Shown: positions 1-8,631 of the stretch, piece by piece
How the letters are laid out: each line of letters begins with the position of its first letter
Position numbering within the stretch: the first letter of the stretch is position 1
NCBI GenBank assembly: GCA_003427395.1
Contig: BFEA01000239.1
Coordinates: 1,718,809-1,743,969 of the forward strand
Origin: Chara braunii
Taxonomy: Eukaryota > Streptophyta > Charophyceae > Charales > Characeae
Direction: 5' to 3'
Length of the DNA: 25,161 bases
The notes under the pieces: generated by a model
The model's database searches: none
Seen by the model: the letters and a program-made list of their open reading frames with translations, nothing else
What the model was told of the DNA's origin: nothing
Made by a program: the position numbers and the translations under genes

Positions 1-57
1 CTTTCGGGGTTCCTTGAACGAGGCCCACCACCTCGTAGTCTGTAACGTGCATGCGCA

Positions 58-140
58 ACGTTTGAACACGATTGAACGCGTCCCCGGACGATATGAACGC
101 GCGCGTTTGAACGTGAACGCGCATTCAGCGCGTTCAACCG
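58..140. repeat. Cluster of TGAACGCG motifs in both orientations
   Basis: TTGAACGCG at 72-80 is repeated in variants at about 94-101 and 109-121 and appears inverted as CGCGTTCAA at 129-137. Positions 96-107 form a perfect palindrome, AACGCGCGCGTT. Nothing coding is convincing here. It may be a decayed short tandem repeat; function unknown. Confidence 0.5.
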
Positions 141-212
141 GTTACACAGAGATCAGTCGCGCGGAGCATGGCACCTGCGCAAAGATGACATGCATAAATC
201 GATAAATGGTCC
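140..212. repeat. Left copy of a dispersed repeat shared with 24248-24312
   Basis: The stretch ending in ATAAATGGTCC resembles 24248-24312, which ends in GAGAAATGGTCC. Shared landmarks in the same order are a GCGCG run, GCATGGC, CCTGCG, GATGACA and GAAATGGTCC-like bases. Both copies are followed by homopolymer runs and then by hairpin-rich modules. The direct orientation at both window ends could mean a dispersed repeat family or the ends of a very large element. Confidence 0.5.
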
Positions 213-341
213 TACCTTTTTTCGATCCCCAAGGGAACTGAACTCGGGTCTGTATTTTGACCTTGGCAGGGGGGGGGGTGTTTGGTGATGTGGCCGTTGG
301 CTACAACCAACAGAGGAAAAAAAAAAAAAAAAAAAATTTAA

Positions 342-470
342 ACTAACGTGAAAGAGGAGTGCCATCTGGCGCCCTCAGAAGTGACTGGGGCGTTTCAAGC
401 CCCAGCGCACGTGACAGCGGCCGAAGAAAACGGGTGGCCGTTTTTATAGAAGGTAAGTTGTTTCGTTTTC

Positions 471-475
<5 letters not shown>
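342..475 (+). repeat. Hairpin-rich module, left copy 1
   Basis: This module follows an A-run, begins AACTAACG and contains the perfect hairpin CTGGGGC(385-391)/GCCCCAG(399-405) with a 7-nt loop. It ends in GGTAAGT (452-458), a perfect 5' splice-site-like string, followed by a T-rich tract. The same order of parts occurs at 672-800 and near 24360-24680. Orientation is arbitrary and is given as the one that reads towards the GGTAAGT. Confidence 0.55.
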
Positions 476-504
<29 letters not shown>

Positions 505-590
505 CTTTCACTTTAGATTTCCTTTTAGATTTTTTTTTTTTTTTGTTTAGATTTAGTTTAGATTTTTTTTTTTTTTTTTTTTTTCTTTTT
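473..590. repeat. Poly-T tracts with TTTAGATTT motifs
   Basis: Long T homopolymers (about 473-504, 529-544 and 561-584) are separated by short TTTAGATTT-like segments. This is low-complexity DNA. Apparent reading frames here encode only Phe or Lys runs and are not genes. Similar TTTAGATTT segments follow the modules at 780-830 and 24810-24890. Confidence 0.85.
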
Positions 591-671
591 TTCTTGCTGC
601 CTGCTCTTGGAGCATAGAGCACCCGTTCGCTTCGAACGAACAGGTCACAGAAGTAGCAAAAAAAAAAAAAA

Positions 672-800
672 ACTAAAACGCAACTGCCAGATGGCGGATG
701 TCGACGTGACAGGGCATCTGCCCTGATGAGACGAGTATGCTGCCCATTTTCATAGGGCAGCAGGTAAGTTGTTTCTTTTTTTTTTTTAGTTTTTAGATTT
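672..800 (+). repeat. Hairpin-rich module, left copy 2
   Basis: After an A-run the module starts ACTAAAACGCA, like the right copy at 24581. At the place where copies 1 and 3 carry the CTGGGGC hairpin it has a different one, CAGGGC(710-715)/GCCCTG(720-725). A second perfect hairpin, GCTGCCC(739-745)/GGGCAGC(755-761), leads directly into AGGTAAGTTGTTTC and a T-run. Stem sequences differ between copies while the hairpins persist. Confidence 0.55.
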
Positions 801-924
801 GTTTTAGATTCTTTTTAGATGTTTCTTCTTAATTTTTATTATTGTTATTCTTTCTCGTTTCAGTTTCTGACTACGACTTTCTTCATGCGCCAGTTGCTTT
901 TGGAACGGGCAGCATCAGTTTGGA

Positions 925-970
925 GGCCCGAACCTTGCGCTTTTGGCACCCAGGTACGGGTGCGCACGCG
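925..970. repeat. Short duplicated module, copy 1
   Basis: The string around CCCGAACCTTGCGC followed by ACGGGTGCGC resembles 1324-1365 (CCCGAACCTGGCGC then TCGGGTGCAGGCGC). The two copies lie about 400 bp apart in direct orientation and flank the large GA microsatellite. Confidence 0.45.
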
Positions 971-971
971 T

Positions 972-993
972 GCGCGCGCGCGCGCGCGCGCGC

Positions 994-1064
<71 letters not shown>

Positions 1065-1065
1065 N

Positions 1066-1144
<79 letters not shown>
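972..1144. repeat. (CG)n followed by (GA)n microsatellite
   Basis: A CG dinucleotide run (972-994) passes into about 150 bp of GA repeat (996-1144). One ambiguous base, N, sits at 1065, so the assembled length is unreliable. Open frames here encode only Arg-Glu or Ser-Leu dipeptides and are not genes. Confidence 0.97.
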
Positions 1145-1148
<4 letters not shown>

Positions 1149-1656
1149 ATCCTACCTGGTGGTGACCTCACGCTACTTCCATCAATAGGAAGTCTAAAAT
1201 CGAATGAATCTCCCGTTAGAATGCGTAAATATACACTCCCTCACGTTGCCCCCCCTCCTTGTCATCGTGGCAATGTTGGACTGCCCCCGTTCACTTGTTA
1301 AAACGGGTTGCAGCTAGCAACAACACCCGAACCTGGCGCTATGGGCAGTCGGGTGCAGGCGCATGTTGCAGTAGAAAGAGGGGGAGACCCCTTTGAGTTT
1401 GACTCTAGTCCGACACTGTGAAATGACTTGGTGAAAGGAGGCAGATCGTTTTGAAAAACGAGCTACCCCTTTCAAAGATGAAAAAAAGGGAGGAAAAGTA
1501 ACGGCCATGTACGTGGTCGAGCGGACGGAGTAGATACAGAGGGGCAGAAGAGAAGAAAAAAAAAAAAAGGAAGGAGAAGAGATGGAAAAAGAAAATAAAA
1601 GGACGCATCGAGAATTTATCGCAACGTCGGGCCAGATGCAAGGAAAGCATCTGGGC
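1145..1656. other. No gene recognised; short duplicated module inside
   Basis: The stretch near 1200-1245, with GAATGAATC, CGTTAGAAT and ATACACTC, resembles 24712-24752 (GAGTGAATC, CGCTAGAAT, GATACACG). Positions 1324-1365 repeat the module at 925-970. The rest is purine-rich unique-looking sequence without a credible ORF. Confidence 0.5.
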
Positions 1657-2108
1657 CTAAAGTTGAAGCAGACTGTTGAGTTTCACAGTCTTCTCAAAGT
1701 GGCCGGATACAACCACTTTGGGGCTGCGCCTGGCCGAGGGTGGCGGACGGGTGCATTGCCAAAACCTGTGGCTTGATGTTCCTAGTGGAACATCAAAATT
1801 TTCAGCCCTCGATCCAGGTTCAGATCGAGGGTCAGTCTCAGCCCCGTTTTTTGGCTGAGCCTCAAGTGGCTGACTGACCACCACTCCAACCCAGCTATGA
1901 AAGCAGGGTTGGCGAGCAACATCCTCACTCAGTTGAGGTGCTGCCCACATTCTGACTGAATGTGGAGTGGAGAGCAACATTATGCTGCTGAAGTGCTGAG
2001 AGGCAGTGAGTGAGAGGTGCAGTAGAGTGGAGGACTGCAGTGAGCGCGGGAGTAGAGGCTGCCATAGCCACCACTTCATTTGTTGAAGTGCAGGGAAGGG
2101 GCTGCCCA
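1657..2108. other. No gene supported; left part of a long antisense open frame
   Basis: A minus-strand frame of about 302 codons stays open from 2565 to 1657 and spans the 54-bp minisatellite. I recognise no domain in it. Most of its openness can be explained because a 54-bp unit keeps any frame open. I therefore treat it as non-coding, with low confidence either way. Confidence 0.4.
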
Positions 2109-2288
2109 TTTTGCACGGCGGCGACAGGTCTTCGGCAAGCGGTGCAGGGGAGACTCTGCCTGTTTTGCACGGCGGCGGCAGGTCTTTGGCAAGCGGTGCA
2201 GGGGAGACTCTGCCCGTTTTGCACGGCGGCGGCAGGTCTTCGGCAAGCGGTGCAGGGGAGGCTCTGCCCATTTTGCACGGCGGCAACA
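2109..2288. repeat. 54-bp minisatellite (three units plus a partial fourth)
   Basis: Units begin TTTTGCACGGCGGC at 2109, 2163, 2217 and 2271, an exact 54-bp spacing with only a few substitutions between units. Because 54 is divisible by three, several frames remain open on both strands, which produces repetitive ORFs with no evidence of being proteins. Confidence 0.92.
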
Positions 2289-2530
2289 ATGCATTTTTGG
2301 CGGTGACGAGGGAGCGCTGCCGAGTTTTTTCGGCGGCAACTGTGAATTTTTTGGCAGTGGTGTGGAAGCGCTGTCGGTTTTGCACAGCGGCAGCGACGCT
2401 GTCAGTGAGGAAGTGTTGCCGTTTGTTTTTGCATGGCGGCAGTGACGTGGTCAGTGGGGAAGTACTGCCATTTTTTTTGGTACGGTGGCAGCAACATTTT
2501 TCGGTGGGACCATGCTGCCGAGATTGGGAG
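2289..2530. repeat. Degenerate derivatives of the GCACGGCGGC repeat
   Basis: Short segments with the pattern GCTGCCG/TTTTT/GCNCGGCGGCAG recur at irregular spacing (for example around 2370-2395, 2420-2445 and 2468-2495). They resemble decayed units of the 54-bp minisatellite. Related G-rich segments with TTATTTTTT recur up to about 3460. Confidence 0.5.
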
Positions 2531-2572
2531 AGAAGGTTAACAATAGGCGCATTTTTCATCACCACTTCATGA

Positions 2573-2753
2573 CACCCTTCACCACTTCAGGATGCAGCCT
2601 GCCTAAACAAGTGGTTTTCAGGGTCTTCGGACCTTTCACCACTTCATGACCATTCAGGTCTGAAAATCCTGAATCACCCTGAAGTGGTGAAAGCTTCGAA
2701 GACCCTGAAAACCACCTGTTTAGGCAGGCTGCATTCTCAAGTGGTGAAGGGTG
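2573..2753. repeat. Large inverted repeat (about 85-bp arms, ~11-bp spacer)
   Basis: Arm 1 (2573-2657) starts CACCCTTCACCACTTCAGG. Arm 2 (2669-2753) is its near-complete reverse complement and ends GTGGTGAAGGGTG. The arms share CAGCCTGCCTAAACA and its complement TGTTTAGGCAGGCTG, and GGGTCTTCGGACC with its slightly diverged complement. A transcript would fold into a long hairpin, as siRNA- or miRNA-type foldbacks do; expression cannot be judged here. Confidence 0.9.
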
Positions 2754-2956
2754 GTTTTCATGGTCTTCGAACCTTTCACCACTTCAGGACTATTCAACAT
2801 TTTCAGACTGCCCAAAACTCTCACTTGACCGCTTCAGGACACCCTTCACCACTTCAGGATGCAGCCTGCCTAAACAGGTGGTTTTCAGGGTCTTCGGACC
2901 TTTCACCACTTGAGGACCATTCAGGATTTTCAGACTACCCAAAACTCTCACTTCAG
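2751..2956. repeat. Direct tandem repeats derived from the foldback arm
   Basis: GGTGGTTTTCA plus about 70 following bases occurs at 2751 and again at 2877, 126 bp apart. Both copies run through CCTTTCACCACTT to CCCAAAACTCTCACTT. The segment 2840-2910 repeats arm 1 of the adjacent inverted repeat. Apparent ORFs on both strands follow from this repeat and carry no recognisable domain. Confidence 0.85.
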
Positions 2957-3560
2957 AATTTTCATTCCTCAATTTTCAGCCACCCGATAATCGCTTGTGG
3001 AGATTGGCGGTGGTATCGGTGTTATTTTTTGGGGGCTTATGTTGGTGGCTCATCAACAACACTATTGTGAGGGAAGATGCTGCGGGTCTTTTGCGTCACA
3101 GTGGAGGCAGTTTTTTGTGTGTAATCTGGCGGTGGTGTTGAGGGGCGACGTGGTACCGGTTTTGACGGCGCGATGAGCGGCAATTCCACGCTTTATTTTT
3201 TGTGGTGTGCGGCAACTATGGTGGATTTTAATGGAGGCCAGAGGTTGGGCTAACGCTGGTGCACGTTTGGGATTGTGTGGTAGCGATGCGTGAACCGGCG
3301 CATGAAGAGATCACGGAGTGAGTGCACGTGGCACTGGCTATTGGAGATGCAACTTTTGCGGTTTGCGTCGGAAGAACATCGTTATTTTTTTGGAGGCTCG
3401 TGGCACGTGCGGTTTTCCGCCAGGGCTACCTTTATTTTTTTGGTGGGGCAGTGCTAAGGGTTTTGAGTTATGAACCACCTAGTATTGCGGCGAGGGTGTG
3501 GAACTACATTGGGACCACATGGAGACTCATTGATGGGAGCACCTTCATGGAGGGTTATCC
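2957..3560. other. Degenerate G/T-rich repeat remnants, no gene recognised
   Basis: Segments such as GGCGGTGGT followed by TTATTTTTT recur (about 3008-3030, 3126-3160, 3190-3225, 3378-3400 and 3428-3450), resembling the decayed minisatellite to the left. An 81-codon + frame at 3322-3567 has no recognisable domain and no reason to be called. Confidence 0.45.
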
Positions 3561-4576
3561 CATTTGAATTCTTTCAGTGAACCCGACCTTGGTGTGATCG
3601 GGCACTTGGAGAAGGACGCGGACCTTGATTCAGGAGAGAGGTCACAACTTGTGGAGTTGTTAGCCATATAATCATTTTACGATGATTATTTTCTTCTAAT
3701 TGATATATTACTCGGCTTTCTTGAGTGGGCCGGATCAAACTTCACTCAAGGTCAGTCGGTTGAATGACTCGGGTTTTCCTTCATACCTGTGTGAACCTAC
3801 ACTTTGTTTGACCCTGTTGTTTTGAACGTTCAAAATAAAAGGTAGAGAAAGTTGTGCGAGTCATGCATGTGAATGGAAAAGTCTGACTTGAGTATTGGGT
3901 CGGTACTTTTTTCTTTTGAACTTGTTTCCTTGGCGTGTTGTGTAGGTAGGTAGAAGGATGCCTACAAAGAAGTTTGATTTATGCCGATTTGGGACAGATA
4001 AATAAGATCTTCTTCCTTGTACTTACTACCTGCTTGTTTGTAAGAAAATGCTTGTCATTTTGAAAATGGTTAACCCAACGAGTGTCGTGAAAATAATTTT
4101 AAATAAAGAAGACAAAGTTAAATTGATCTAGCTTTTTCTTGAGGTCTACCTGTTTTATCCCAAATGACACTATCTACCTATACCTGTCCAAATGTTTCTC
4201 ATTCTTTATCTCCTCTTATTTCTTTTTCGTCCAAGCTACACTGAACTTAGAAGAATTGAGAATAAATTAAAGCCACCCACGGTAAACACGTCCTCTATCT
4301 CTACGAAGCATCTGGGGCAGGGGTTCGTTGCTTCAGGAGTCGGCCCTGTTATCGACCCAAAGTGGACCGTGCTACGGGGGGTACTTTGCTGATTCGGTGG
4401 ACATGGCCCAACTTCTGAGATCTGAGTTTGTGCTCGGGCGAGGAGGAGGAGTACCCCAGTCCACTTCCTAGAAGGAGAGGTGAGCACTTCAAGCAATGCC
4501 CCTGATCAAGAATCATCCGCAAAACAGTCCGCCATCCAAGAAAGATTGAGAAACGTATGAAGACGGGTGTGCTCGA
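3561..4576. other. AT-richer non-coding stretch; 16-bp palindrome
   Basis: No gene, LTR or primer-binding site was recognised. TTTTGAACGTTCAAAA at 3820-3835 is a perfect palindrome, and AATCAT/ATGATT near 3672-3688 can pair. Composition is more AT-rich than its flanks. If the gene array to the right is part of a retroelement, this could be 5' LTR or leader, but I found no match to the LTR-like sequence at 17875-22745. Confidence 0.4.
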
Positions 4577-4951
4577 TAGGACTTCTTTAGGCTGTCGGTA
4601 GAAATGGGGCCGTTCGGAGGGAACAGGGCGGAAGAGTTAGCAGAAGTATTGAACCTCCTCAGTGCGGATGACGTCTTTGTGCCTAGTTCAGTGCATTGGC
4701 AGATAATCTATCGAAGTGTGGCAGTAGGGGAGACCTTCCTATAAGGGCTGAAGGACTTGTTCTTTGACGGGGAGGATGATTTCAGTGATGACGGGGACGA
4801 CCACGAGATAGAGGATTGGGATTTTTTAGAGGGGACTTACCCGGGAATGGGTTGTCGACTATGTGCAGGTAGGGAACGATGGCCCGAGAACTCCAGTTGT
4901 GGGACTGCACGTTCAAAGGGTGGGAACCAAGGCGAATTAGAGGGGGAATAG
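4577..4951 (+). pseudogene. Array copy 1: C-terminal remnant of unknown family, with acidic tail
   Basis: Frame 2 reads a segment (DFFRLSVEMGPFGG from 4580) that aligns with the C-terminal third of copies 2-4: the GPF motif, a helical stretch ending RAEELAEVLNLL, then TFL, a TAA stop at 4742-4744, and GLKDLFFDG. I cannot identify the N-terminal two thirds upstream. After the conserved block the frame continues into a strongly acidic stretch (DGEDDFSDDGDDHEIEDWDF) absent from the other copies, and overlaps the start of copy 2. No database family is recognised. It is broken and presumably not translated as a whole. Confidence 0.6.
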
Positions 4952-5634
4952 GAATGCCCCTGCCGGCGGAATGTGAGTGGAGAGGAGCGACGTGTGACTG
5001 GGTCGGGCTTGAGATCGCACCGGAACTGTCGTATCTGTGGATTGAACGCATCTGGAACCCCATTAGGGAGGAAGATGGATGGGAAGATATCGTAGAAGGA
5101 AAGGTGGAATCGGTTGGGACGGTCGTCTTGTCGGAACAGGGGTGACATCTGTTGTGCGCCACGCTAGCGGCGGGGCAAAATCCGATGCGGCTTTTGGAGG
5201 GAGCAAAGACAAGGACTCGGAAGGCGGGTGAGAGGTTTGCCAATAAGGGATGGGATGAGGTTCAGAGTAAGGCCGTAATGGGAGGATGGAAAGAATTTAG
5301 GCCTCCTTGTGTGCGAAAGAGGATCTAGGTCCCCGAGTTCGTAGTGGACTGGTTTGGGGGTTTTTATCATGTTGCGGAAGTGGCTAGCACTATGGAACGG
5401 GTACACATAGACTATACATGGTTGTGAGAAGAGTTTTATAAAACATCACTGAAGTACGGGCCTTTCCATGGCGATAGAGTTTGGGAGGTCCTCATCATTT
5501 TGAATATGGATAGGTACGACCTATTGGAGGTAGCTCCGGAAATTAGGGAGGCTATAATCCGTCAGGAGGTAGCGGCGACACCCAGCTATGTGGATGATGT
5601 GTTTAAGTTGTTCGAGGTACTGTGGTTCGACTAG
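4879..5634 (+). pseudogene. Array copy 2: unknown ~251-aa family, three internal stops
   Basis: The frame from ATG 4879 to TAG 5632-5634 aligns end to end with copies 3 and 4. Shared features in order are MAR, GG-I-x-x-x-LP, DWVGLEI, a charged middle, GGWKEF, VPEFVVDWFGG, KYGPF, a helical EVLIILN segment and YVDDVFKLF. Three internal stops interrupt it. TGA 5143-5145 and TGA 5425-5427 both align with Trp in copy 4. TAG 5326-5328 aligns near an Arg. There are no frameshifts. The first TGA aligns with the TGA of copy 3. Function is unknown, and I see no signal peptide, membrane segment or metal-binding motif. Confidence 0.7.
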
Positions 5635-5755
5635 GAGCAGGGAAAGTCGCGGGCCAGGCAAGTGTGGAATACTACTGAGATAAGGGAGTGGGATGTCTGG
5701 CCATTGTAGGGTTCATTGCAAACTGCGGAATAAGGAGACCAAGGATAGGCGCGCA

Positions 5756-6529
5756 ATGGCACGAAGAAGGACGTTCCTTGAGGACCGCCCGCTGGGCATT
5801 GAGCCGCCAAGGTATGTGGCTGGTGGAATAGAAATTAGTCTGCCTGCCGCAAGCGAGGGATGGCACCCGGTGGTGGACTGGGTCGGGGTGGAACTCGTGG
5901 AAAACACGGTTTACCTAGTAACGAGGGTTGAATGGGGCGCGGATGAGAACGGGGAATGGAACCCGGACCCACGGGGACATGTGCGTGCGGAAGGTTGGTT
6001 ATATGTGTCCGAGGACGGGTGACGGGCGTTTGGAGTCTTGTTGGCATCAGGGGAAGATCCGTTAAGTATGTTTGAGGGAGCATGGCAACTAGTGTGGCAG
6101 GCGGGGCTCGAATTCGCAGACCCAAAACTTGACGACGTAACGACAAACCTTAGAGTAGCCATGGCCAGGAGCTTCCGTTTGCCCAGTGAGAACATTCGAA
6201 TGAAATTGCCGCCCTTTTTACTAGAAAGGCTAGGCGGGCTGGAGCTCGTCAGGCGGGCAGTAGTCGACCTCGCCCACCTTGCGTTTGAGGATGCGATGGT
6301 CCACCGAGAGTATTATCGGGCCTTCCTATAAATGGGGCCGTTCAGCGACGAACAAAGGTATGAAGTGTTGCGGATCCTGCACGCTGTGTTTACCACTAGG
6401 CCAAGAGCTCCAGTGGTTGGCGATGAGGTCCTATGGGGCGTTGTTCGACGAGAGATAAGTCGGGGAATGACTTACGTAGATGACATGTACCGCTTGTATG
6501 AGCCAATGGAAGTAGAGACAGGCCGGTAG
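5756..6529 (+). pseudogene. Array copy 3: unknown ~257-aa family, two internal stops
   Basis: A single frame from ATG 5756 to TAG 6527-6529 is interrupted only by TGA 6020-6022 and TAA 6329-6331. Shared blocks are GGIEISLP, VVDWVGVEL, the hydrophobic block PPFLLERLGG, EYYRAFL, MGPFSD, YEVLRIL and YVDDMYRLYEP. The TGA occupies the alignment column that is also TGA in copy 2 and is TGG (Trp) in copy 4. The next base is C, a context known to favour readthrough. The TAA aligns with Lys in copy 2 and Glu in copy 1. Copy 3 ends 145 bp before copy 4. I do not recognise the family. Confidence 0.7.
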
Positions 6530-6674
6530 GAGAGGCAAAAAAAAGAGGGAGGGATAAAAAGGGGAAAGGGTACCGAAATTAAGTATCGGGGAATTGCCCA
6601 GGTGAGGCCGAAGAATGGATGAAATAAGCAAAACTCGCTGCTGTTTAAACTGTGCAGGGGACCGCTAATCAACA

Positions 6675-7460
6675 ATGGCTATGAGACGCGCACGAATGTC
6701 GCGACGGCCCACGCACCCTCGGCCACCCACGGAAAGTGGAGGCGGATGGGAGGTATCGCTCCCGACAAGCTGCATGGTCCGAGGAATTGACACCGAATGG
6801 GGAGCCGTGATCTTGGGAAGGGACCAGGCGTTCATGATGGTAGAGTGCTTGTGGAGTGGGATGAGGTTCGATAGGGGACCAGGGGATGACCTGTATATCG
6901 ACCTGAGGGTAACAGGAACCGTATACCTGCCGGAGGTCGGATGGCACATGCTAGGAACGGAATTGGCACTAGGGCATGGGCTGTTACCAATCTTCCAAAG
7001 GGCTACTAGGATAGTGGACCGGATAGGCCAGAAGGTGCGAGGAAGAAGGAACGTGGGGCTGAGAACCCGGGTGAAGGTAGGAGGATGGCGAGAGTTTAAG
7101 GCTCCGATGACGGGACTGCGGTGCCGAGTGCCCCGCTTCATGGTGGACTTGGTATTTGGCAGCCTCTCAAGGGCAAGAAGCCTGGTGGAGTCGACTCTAG
7201 TCTGGGACCACTACTTTCGTCCGCAGACAACGGGGATGTTTTACGATGTGTCAGTTAGGCACGAACCGTTTTGGGAAAACCAGGCCCGTGAACTACTCAA
7301 ACTCGTCGAAATCCTGATATCCGGTTTACCACGCATGGCGTTTGAGGAATATGAACCAATAATTATCAGGGAAATAGAAATGGGGAAAAACTATCTTGCA
7401 GGGGTGGTCGATTTGTTTGTAGAACCGGACGAGCAAGACAGACCTGAGGGACCGGCATGA
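6675..7460 (+). CDS. Array copy 4: intact 261-aa protein of unknown family
   Basis: ATG 6675 to TGA 7458-7460 is open throughout. The N-terminus is basic (MAMRRARMSRRPTHPRPP), followed by GGWEVSLP and a beta-rich-looking region (residues ~30-105). Next come an Arg-rich centre (~130-150, including VRGRRNVGLRTRVKVGGW), the hydrophobic block VPRFMVDLVFG, and C-terminal amphipathic segments (ARELLKLVEILISG; NYLAGVVDLFVEP). I see no zinc finger, membrane span or catalytic signature. It is the last of four tandem paralogues and lies about 380 bp upstream of the gag-like ORF on the same strand. By position it may be an extra ORF of the retroelement, as Ogre elements have upstream of gag. A captured and amplified host gene is the alternative. 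Confidence 0.7.
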   Translation: MAMRRARMSRRPTHPRPPTESGGGWEVSLPTSCMVRGIDTEWGAVILGRDQAFMMVECLWSGMRFDRGPGDDLYIDLRVTGTVYLPEVGWHMLGTELALGHGLLPIFQRATRIVDRIGQKVRGRRNVGLRTRVKVGGWREFKAPMTGLRCRVPRFMVDLVFGSLSRARSLVESTLVWDHYFRPQTTGMFYDVSVRHEPFWENQARELLKLVEILISGLPRMAFEEYEPIIIREIEMGKNYLAGVVDLFVEPDEQDRPEGPA

Positions 7461-7842
7461 GAAAAAAGTATCGGGAAAAAATAAAAGGTGGAAAACCGGA
7501 ATGAGAAGCTAGTCATCTGCAAAGGGATAGTGGTCGGAGTTCCGCCTTACCAGAGAACGTGGCAGGAGGAAACTGGGAAGACCACCCGCGCCGAAGGACG
7601 CTGGGGCATCCTGGTGTCAGGAAGAGGGCTACCCTCGAGGGGAGAGCCACTAGCCGCTGACACCGCCCTAAGGAACCGGGGCACGGCAGTGACGAAATGC
7701 CAAACCTCAGCAGCGAGCCTTCCGGCAGAAGAAAGACAGAATGGCGCCCTGTAGGAAATTGTCATGTGGGTCGTCCCGACAAAAAATAAGACGGAAATAA
7801 ACAAGAATGAGGGGACCTTAGGGCCCGGGAACTAGGGAAGCC
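7461..7842 (+). other. Spacer between array and gag; open frame without ATG
   Basis: A frame of 88 codons (7488-7754) stays open but begins with GTG, has no recognised domain and is not called as a gene. The spacer begins with AAGTATCGGG, which also occurs after copy 3 (near 6580), so the array unit seems to include its downstream flank. This could be leader sequence of the gag gene. Confidence 0.4.
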
Positions 7843-8631
7843 ATGAACAACCGGCCTTTCGCAAAAAAAAAAAATTCCATGTGCAGGGTAGGTAAAGGGA
7901 TGGCGTCAGAAGAGGAGGCCGAAGGGTTGTCGAGCAAGGGAAGTCGGGGCACGGATAGAGGCGGGGAACGAAATGAAGGGTCGGTAAGGGATCGAGAGTC
8001 GGCAAAACCAGAGGGGACCAGGGAAGACGGGAAGGACCTTTCGACGGGGGAAAGTTCGGGGAAAGCCGAGGGAAGCAAAAGAGGACCCCAACAAAGCAGG
8101 GAAAAGGGGGACAACGGCAGGACGAATCCTCGAAATTCTGACGGAACCACACCCAAGAAAACGAAAGTCTCGGATGCACGACGTAAGCTGGCTGAAATAG
8201 AAAAACGGACCGCAGAATATAAGGCAAGGCTTATCGAGGAGATGATGGCTTGGAACGAAGGAGTCCTTTCGGGAGAAGGGTCACGAGAGGAACGCAGGGT
8301 CAGTCAAGGCGAAGTCAAGCACGGAGGGAAGGATAGTAGCCATGAGGGGACTCCTAGCAAGAAAGGAAAGGAGAAGGGGGACTCCCCGGCCATAGAAGCC
8401 GAAAAAGCTACAACCCCACCTGCTATGGACAGTGGTGCTAGCCGTTTGCCCACCACGCCGAAAGTAACTAAGGGGGGCGGCGGACTCTGGAGTTTTAGAG
8501 AAAGGGTGTTAGGATGGTTTGATTTAGAGGGTACGCCAAAGACCGGGGAAAAGCAGAGGGATAGCAAGGAAGGAGAAGGGACCAGTACGGTCGGTGAAGC
8601 GGGGAGCTCCGAAGGGGTCTCAAGAGGATAG
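7843..8631 (+). CDS. gag: Hydrophilic N-terminal Gag-like ORF (262 aa)
   Basis: ATG 7843 opens a strongly hydrophilic protein rich in Gly, Ser, Glu, Lys and Arg. It has a short helical, possibly coiled-coil stretch around residues 107-135 (DARRKLAEIEKRTAEYKARL) and a more hydrophobic segment near residues 211-230 (GGGLWSFRERVLGWFDLEG). It stops at TAG 8629-8631, while the capsid-like sequence continues in another frame from about 8625. I infer that this is the N-terminal part of Gag, separated from capsid by a frameshift. A separate matrix-like ORF is possible. Low-complexity composition limits homology-based naming. Confidence 0.55.
   Translation: MNNRPFAKKKNSMCRVGKGMASEEEAEGLSSKGSRGTDRGGERNEGSVRDRESAKPEGTREDGKDLSTGESSGKAEGSKRGPQQSREKGDNGRTNPRNSDGTTPKKTKVSDARRKLAEIEKRTAEYKARLIEEMMAWNEGVLSGEGSREERRVSQGEVKHGGKDSSHEGTPSKKGKEKGDSPAIEAEKATTPPAMDSGASRLPTTPKVTKGGGGLWSFRERVLGWFDLEGTPKTGEKQRDSKEGEGTSTVGEAGSSEGVSRG

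Noticed and set aside
366-392. TGGCGCCCTC, resembling a lysine-tRNA primer-binding site
   Set aside because: The match stops after nine bases, no LTR end lies upstream, and it is inside a repeated hairpin module.
721-740. CTGATGAG next to ACGAG, resembling the hammerhead ribozyme core
   Set aside because: The required GAAA and a stem II between the two core parts are absent, and no matching stems I and III flank it.
819-1301. Arg-Glu and Ser-Leu repeat ORFs on both strands
   Set aside because: These are translations of the GA microsatellite, and the sequence includes an undetermined base at 1065.
7488-7754. 88-codon frame between array copy 4 and gag
   Set aside because: It begins with GTG and has no ATG start or domain, so in a eukaryote there is no reason to call it.
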